A stretch of 64,000 nucleotides of DNA, from the NCBI GenBank assembly GCA_947246475.1, contig CAMXSH010000001.1, forward strand, positions 62,001 through 126,000. Reading direction: 5' to 3'. Below, in pieces: positions 61,221 through 64,000 of this stretch (position 1 is its first letter; every line of letters begins with the position of its first letter). The notes below the pieces were generated by a model that was not told the origin of the DNA, ran no database searches, and was given only the letters and a program-made list of their open reading frames with translations. The position numbers and the translations under genes were made by a program. This stretch comes from an uncultured Roseburia sp. Its GTDB lineage: Bacteria > Bacillota > Clostridia > Lachnospirales > Lachnospiraceae.

Positions 61221-62507
61221 TTAGAATATTCTTCTTACAAAGTTGTACAAACCGTTTTTCCATGCTGAATGGTCATGGCCGACATTCGGAATCTCGTAAT
61301 AATCATGAGGGGTTCCGTTCTTAGTAAGGGTATTGTGGTAATTTAATGGATTCTCACCCACGGTATTATCATTTTCACCTTTGCAGATCATAATGTAGGT
61401 TCTGTCGTTATAACCATCCGGGAGCTTAAAAGTATCCTCTGTAAAAAGACCATCATCCTCATCGTGGTTATATGGAAGTACGCCTGGGGCAGGTTCAAAG
61501 GCGCCAATATAGCCAAAGGTATCTGGAATGGTAAGTCCTATGTAAAGTGATTCACGACCGCCCATGGAAAGTCCGGCGATAGCAGTGTTGGCCCGTCCTT
61601 CAGCAATAGAGTAATTCTTCATGTAAGGCATCAAATCATCCCGCAGGTCATTGATGAAGTTGTCAAATGCTTTAAAGTGTTCTGGTGTATATAAATCGCT
61701 AGGATCTTTTTTGTCATCGGCACGGGCGCGGACATTCGGCATGACTACGATCATTTCTGGTGCCATTTCTTCAGCGATCAGGTTACCGATCACCTGGACT
61801 GGATTGCTGCCGAGCCATTCGGTGTGGTCGCCGCCGATTCCGTGAAGAAGATAAAGGACAGGGTATTTTTTTTCATCCGAGTAACCAGCGGGGAGTATCA
61901 CATTAGCAGTCCGTCTTGTTCCTGTAGTGCTGGAATTATAATGGATCGTGGATAAGGTTCCATAGGTCACACCGCTTTTCTTCTGGTCAAAGCCTTTTGG
62001 TGTATCATAATTATCATCCTCTTCCCGCGGAGGAAGGGTTGGGATCGGAGTAGGCGTCGGTTCCGGGGTTGGAGTGACTGCAGGAACCGGAGAAACCGTG
62101 ACATTTGCCGGTGGCGCGGCTGTGGGTGCCGGAGGTGCAGGTGTAGGTTTTGGAGACGGGATCGATTTTGTTTTGACCCGGATCTGAACCGTTCCAAGAC
62201 TTTTGGTTTTCTTTTTGTATTTTTCTTTCACAGTGATCTTAGCATTTCCGGCTTTTTTTGCTTGGACAACACCTTTTTTGCTAACAGATGCGATAGCTTT
62301 TTTGTTGGATTTATAGCTGTATACCGCTTTTTTCTTTTTGTTTTTGATCTGAATCTGTTTCTTTTGTCCTACGGTTAAATTGATTTTTTTTGCTTTCAGC
62401 GATGCTTTTTTGGCAGCATCAGAGACCGGCGCACTGACAAGACCGATGACCAGGGAACCGAGCATCAGACCTGTTAAAACGCGGGATGATTTTGTGTGTT
62501 TATTCAT
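61221..62507 (-). CDS. Secreted CE1-like alpha/beta-hydrolase esterase with Lys-rich Ig-like module
   Basis: KKINLTVGQKKQIQIKNKKKKAVYSYKSNKKAIASVSKKGVVQAKK; LYLLHGIGGDHTEW, GLSMGGRESL, VGHDHSAWKNGLYNFVRRIF. Confidence 0.9.
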   Translation of the reverse strand: MNKHTKSSRVLTGLMLGSLVIGLVSAPVSDAAKKASLKAKKINLTVGQKKQIQIKNKKKKAVYSYKSNKKAIASVSKKGVVQAKKAGNAKITVKEKYKKKTKSLGTVQIRVKTKSIPSPKPTPAPPAPTAAPPANVTVSPVPAVTPTPEPTPTPIPTLPPREEDDNYDTPKGFDQKKSGVTYGTLSTIHYNSSTTGTRRTANVILPAGYSDEKKYPVLYLLHGIGGDHTEWLGSNPVQVIGNLIAEEMAPEMIVVMPNVRARADDKKDPSDLYTPEHFKAFDNFINDLRDDLMPYMKNYSIAEGRANTAIAGLSMGGRESLYIGLTIPDTFGYIGAFEPAPGVLPYNHDEDDGLFTEDTFKLPDGYNDRTYIMICKGENDNTVGENPLNYHNTLTKNGTPHDYYEIPNVGHDHSAWKNGLYNFVRRIF

Positions 62508-62706
62508 GGGTAATCCTCCTCTGGATCTTCATTTATTTATCCTTAAAGATCATTATACAAAACACCAGACAGGGGCTCAATGATCAATTGTGCTGAATAC
62601 TTGACTTATGTAGCAACGTCGGTTCAGGGGGACCGACATACGAGTGCATTTTGGGCCTGGTTCAAAGGCGTAAAACTGGTTGTTACTTACATTCAGTTAC
62701 GCTGAA

Positions 62707-63495
62707 TCAGCATTCATCTGCCTGATCCAGGATCTCAGGCTGTTTCCTGTAGGCAGAGGGTGACATGCCTTCGCTTTTTTTAAACTGGCGGCAAAAGTGT
62801 TCAATACTGTTATAACCGCAATGTTCGCTGATCTGCTGAATGCTGCTGCTGGTATGTGCCAGAAGAAATTTTGCCTGGTTGATCCGGCTGTTGATTACTT
62901 CGTTAATACAGGTGGTATGAAAAAACTCTTTGTAAAACTTCTGCAGGGAGCGGGTGCTCAGATTCACGATGGATGCCATTTTTTCCAGTGTCCATGCTTC
63001 TTCCGGGCATTGATAGATCAGATTTCTTAATTTGATAAACACATCCCGGTAAACAAAGGGATCAGAGGACATGGCGTAATCATGCAGACGATGGAAAATA
63101 ATATGCATTAACTGTTCATTCACATAACTGGAGCTGTTATATTGCCAGTAATTTTCATTGGCAACCATCTTCCAGTAAGTAACATAGCAGCCAAAATCCG
63201 GGCATACAATGGGAATGCCATAGGGCAGGAAATATTCCGTGTAGAGAGCTTCATTACAGTTAAATCGGATCCAGTTATAGACCAGTTCGCCGGAAGCAGC
63301 ATAATAATGAACACGCTGACCGGGTTTATACAGGATACACGTATATTCCGGACAATGTTCCATGACCCCGTTCACCTCAATCTTTACAGGAACTTCAAAA
63401 AGCATAATCTCGTACTCCCCCGGACCGAAGACCAGATTATCTTCAAAACCTTCTTCTTTGTGGTCTTCCATCATAGCATAAATTATTTTGATCAT
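62707..63495 (-). CDS. AraC-family transcriptional regulator
   Basis: C-terminal AraC HTH: QAKFLLAHTSSSIQQISEHCGYNSIEHFCRQFKKSEGMSPSAYRK. Confidence 0.93.
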   Translation of the reverse strand: MIKIIYAMMEDHKEEGFEDNLVFGPGEYEIMLFEVPVKIEVNGVMEHCPEYTCILYKPGQRVHYYAASGELVYNWIRFNCNEALYTEYFLPYGIPIVCPDFGCYVTYWKMVANENYWQYNSSSYVNEQLMHIIFHRLHDYAMSSDPFVYRDVFIKLRNLIYQCPEEAWTLEKMASIVNLSTRSLQKFYKEFFHTTCINEVINSRINQAKFLLAHTSSSIQQISEHCGYNSIEHFCRQFKKSEGMSPSAYRKQPEILDQADEC

Positions 63496-63712
63496 AATTC
63501 CTCCCCCTTTCAAAGTTGATAATATATCAAAAATTATACACTAGGTTGCGGAATAAATCAAGTTTGTTTCGAGATAAATCATTGAAAAAATAGAGTTTTC
63601 CGTATAGTATTATAACTATATAATTATATCATATATATATCAAGAAAGTATTTCCATTTTGCTTCTTTTGATATATAAAACATTAGTCCTACACTATTAA
63701 GGAGGTATTTTT

Positions 63713-64000
63713 ATGACGAGGCGAACGGGAATGCGGGCAATATCCCTTTTGTCAGCTGCTGCACTGATGTGTGTCAGTGTGTTAGCACCGGGAAATGGTC
63801 AGACAGCTGAGGCGGCTAAAAAAGCTAAGCTGAAGACGAAAAAGATTTCTGTGCAAGTTGGCAAAAAGAAAAACATTGTCATTAAAAACAAGGTGAAAAA
63901 AGCAAAATACACCTTCAAAAGCAAGAAGAAAAAGATTGCAACTGTTACAAAAAAAGGTGTTGTAAAAGGCGTTAAAGCCGGAAAGACGACGATTGTTGTC
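63713..64000 (+). CDS. Secreted protein with Lys-rich Ig-like module, truncated by window edge
   Basis: ATG preceded by AAGGAGG; MTRRTGMRAISLLSAAALMCVSVLAPGNGQTAEAAKKAKLKTKKISVQVGKKKNIVIKNKVKKAKYTFKSKKKKIATVTKKGVVKGVKAGKTTIVV. Confidence 0.85.
   Translation, partial: MTRRTGMRAISLLSAAALMCVSVLAPGNGQTAEAAKKAKLKTKKISVQVGKKKNIVIKNKVKKAKYTFKSKKKKIATVTKKGVVKGVKAGKTTIVV

Noticed and set aside
63515-63690. Repeated TTGATATAT motifs as AraC operators
   Set aside because: The region is extremely A/T-rich, so such matches have little weight without comparative data.

Overview
64-kb chromosomal window from a low/mid-GC Firmicute, most likely a gut Lachnospiraceae (inferred from gene content). It holds about 50 genes and no detectable rRNA, transposase, phage or CRISPR. 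Housekeeping blocks: a T-box-led aspS2-gatCAB operon, nfnAB, dnaX-ybaB-recR, hrcA-grpE-dnaK-dnaJ with CIRCE, and dnaB-rplI-gdpP. Accessory content: polysaccharide genes, tandem GH10 xylanases, two CE1-like esterases, and a family of at least seven secreted proteins sharing a Lys-rich Ig-like N-terminal module. There is also a CBM2-CBM2-subtilase-phospholipase-like fusion followed by duplicated LRR proteins. The strongest candidate for an undescribed system is a complete Agr-type quorum-sensing locus (31.4-35.5 kb). Divergent agrBD and a BtrH/C39-like cysteine-enzyme gene are separated by a 31-bp near-perfect inverted repeat. Each arm ends exactly 29 nt from a -10 box, which suggests a shared activator site and a co-induced effector. 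Other leads are tandem Spo0A boxes at exact 10-bp spacing before the subtilase and diguanylate cyclase genes, and a GAAC tetranucleotide in the T-box that could act as an overlapping Glu/Asn specifier. All assignments come from reading motifs by eye; no database search or folding was run.
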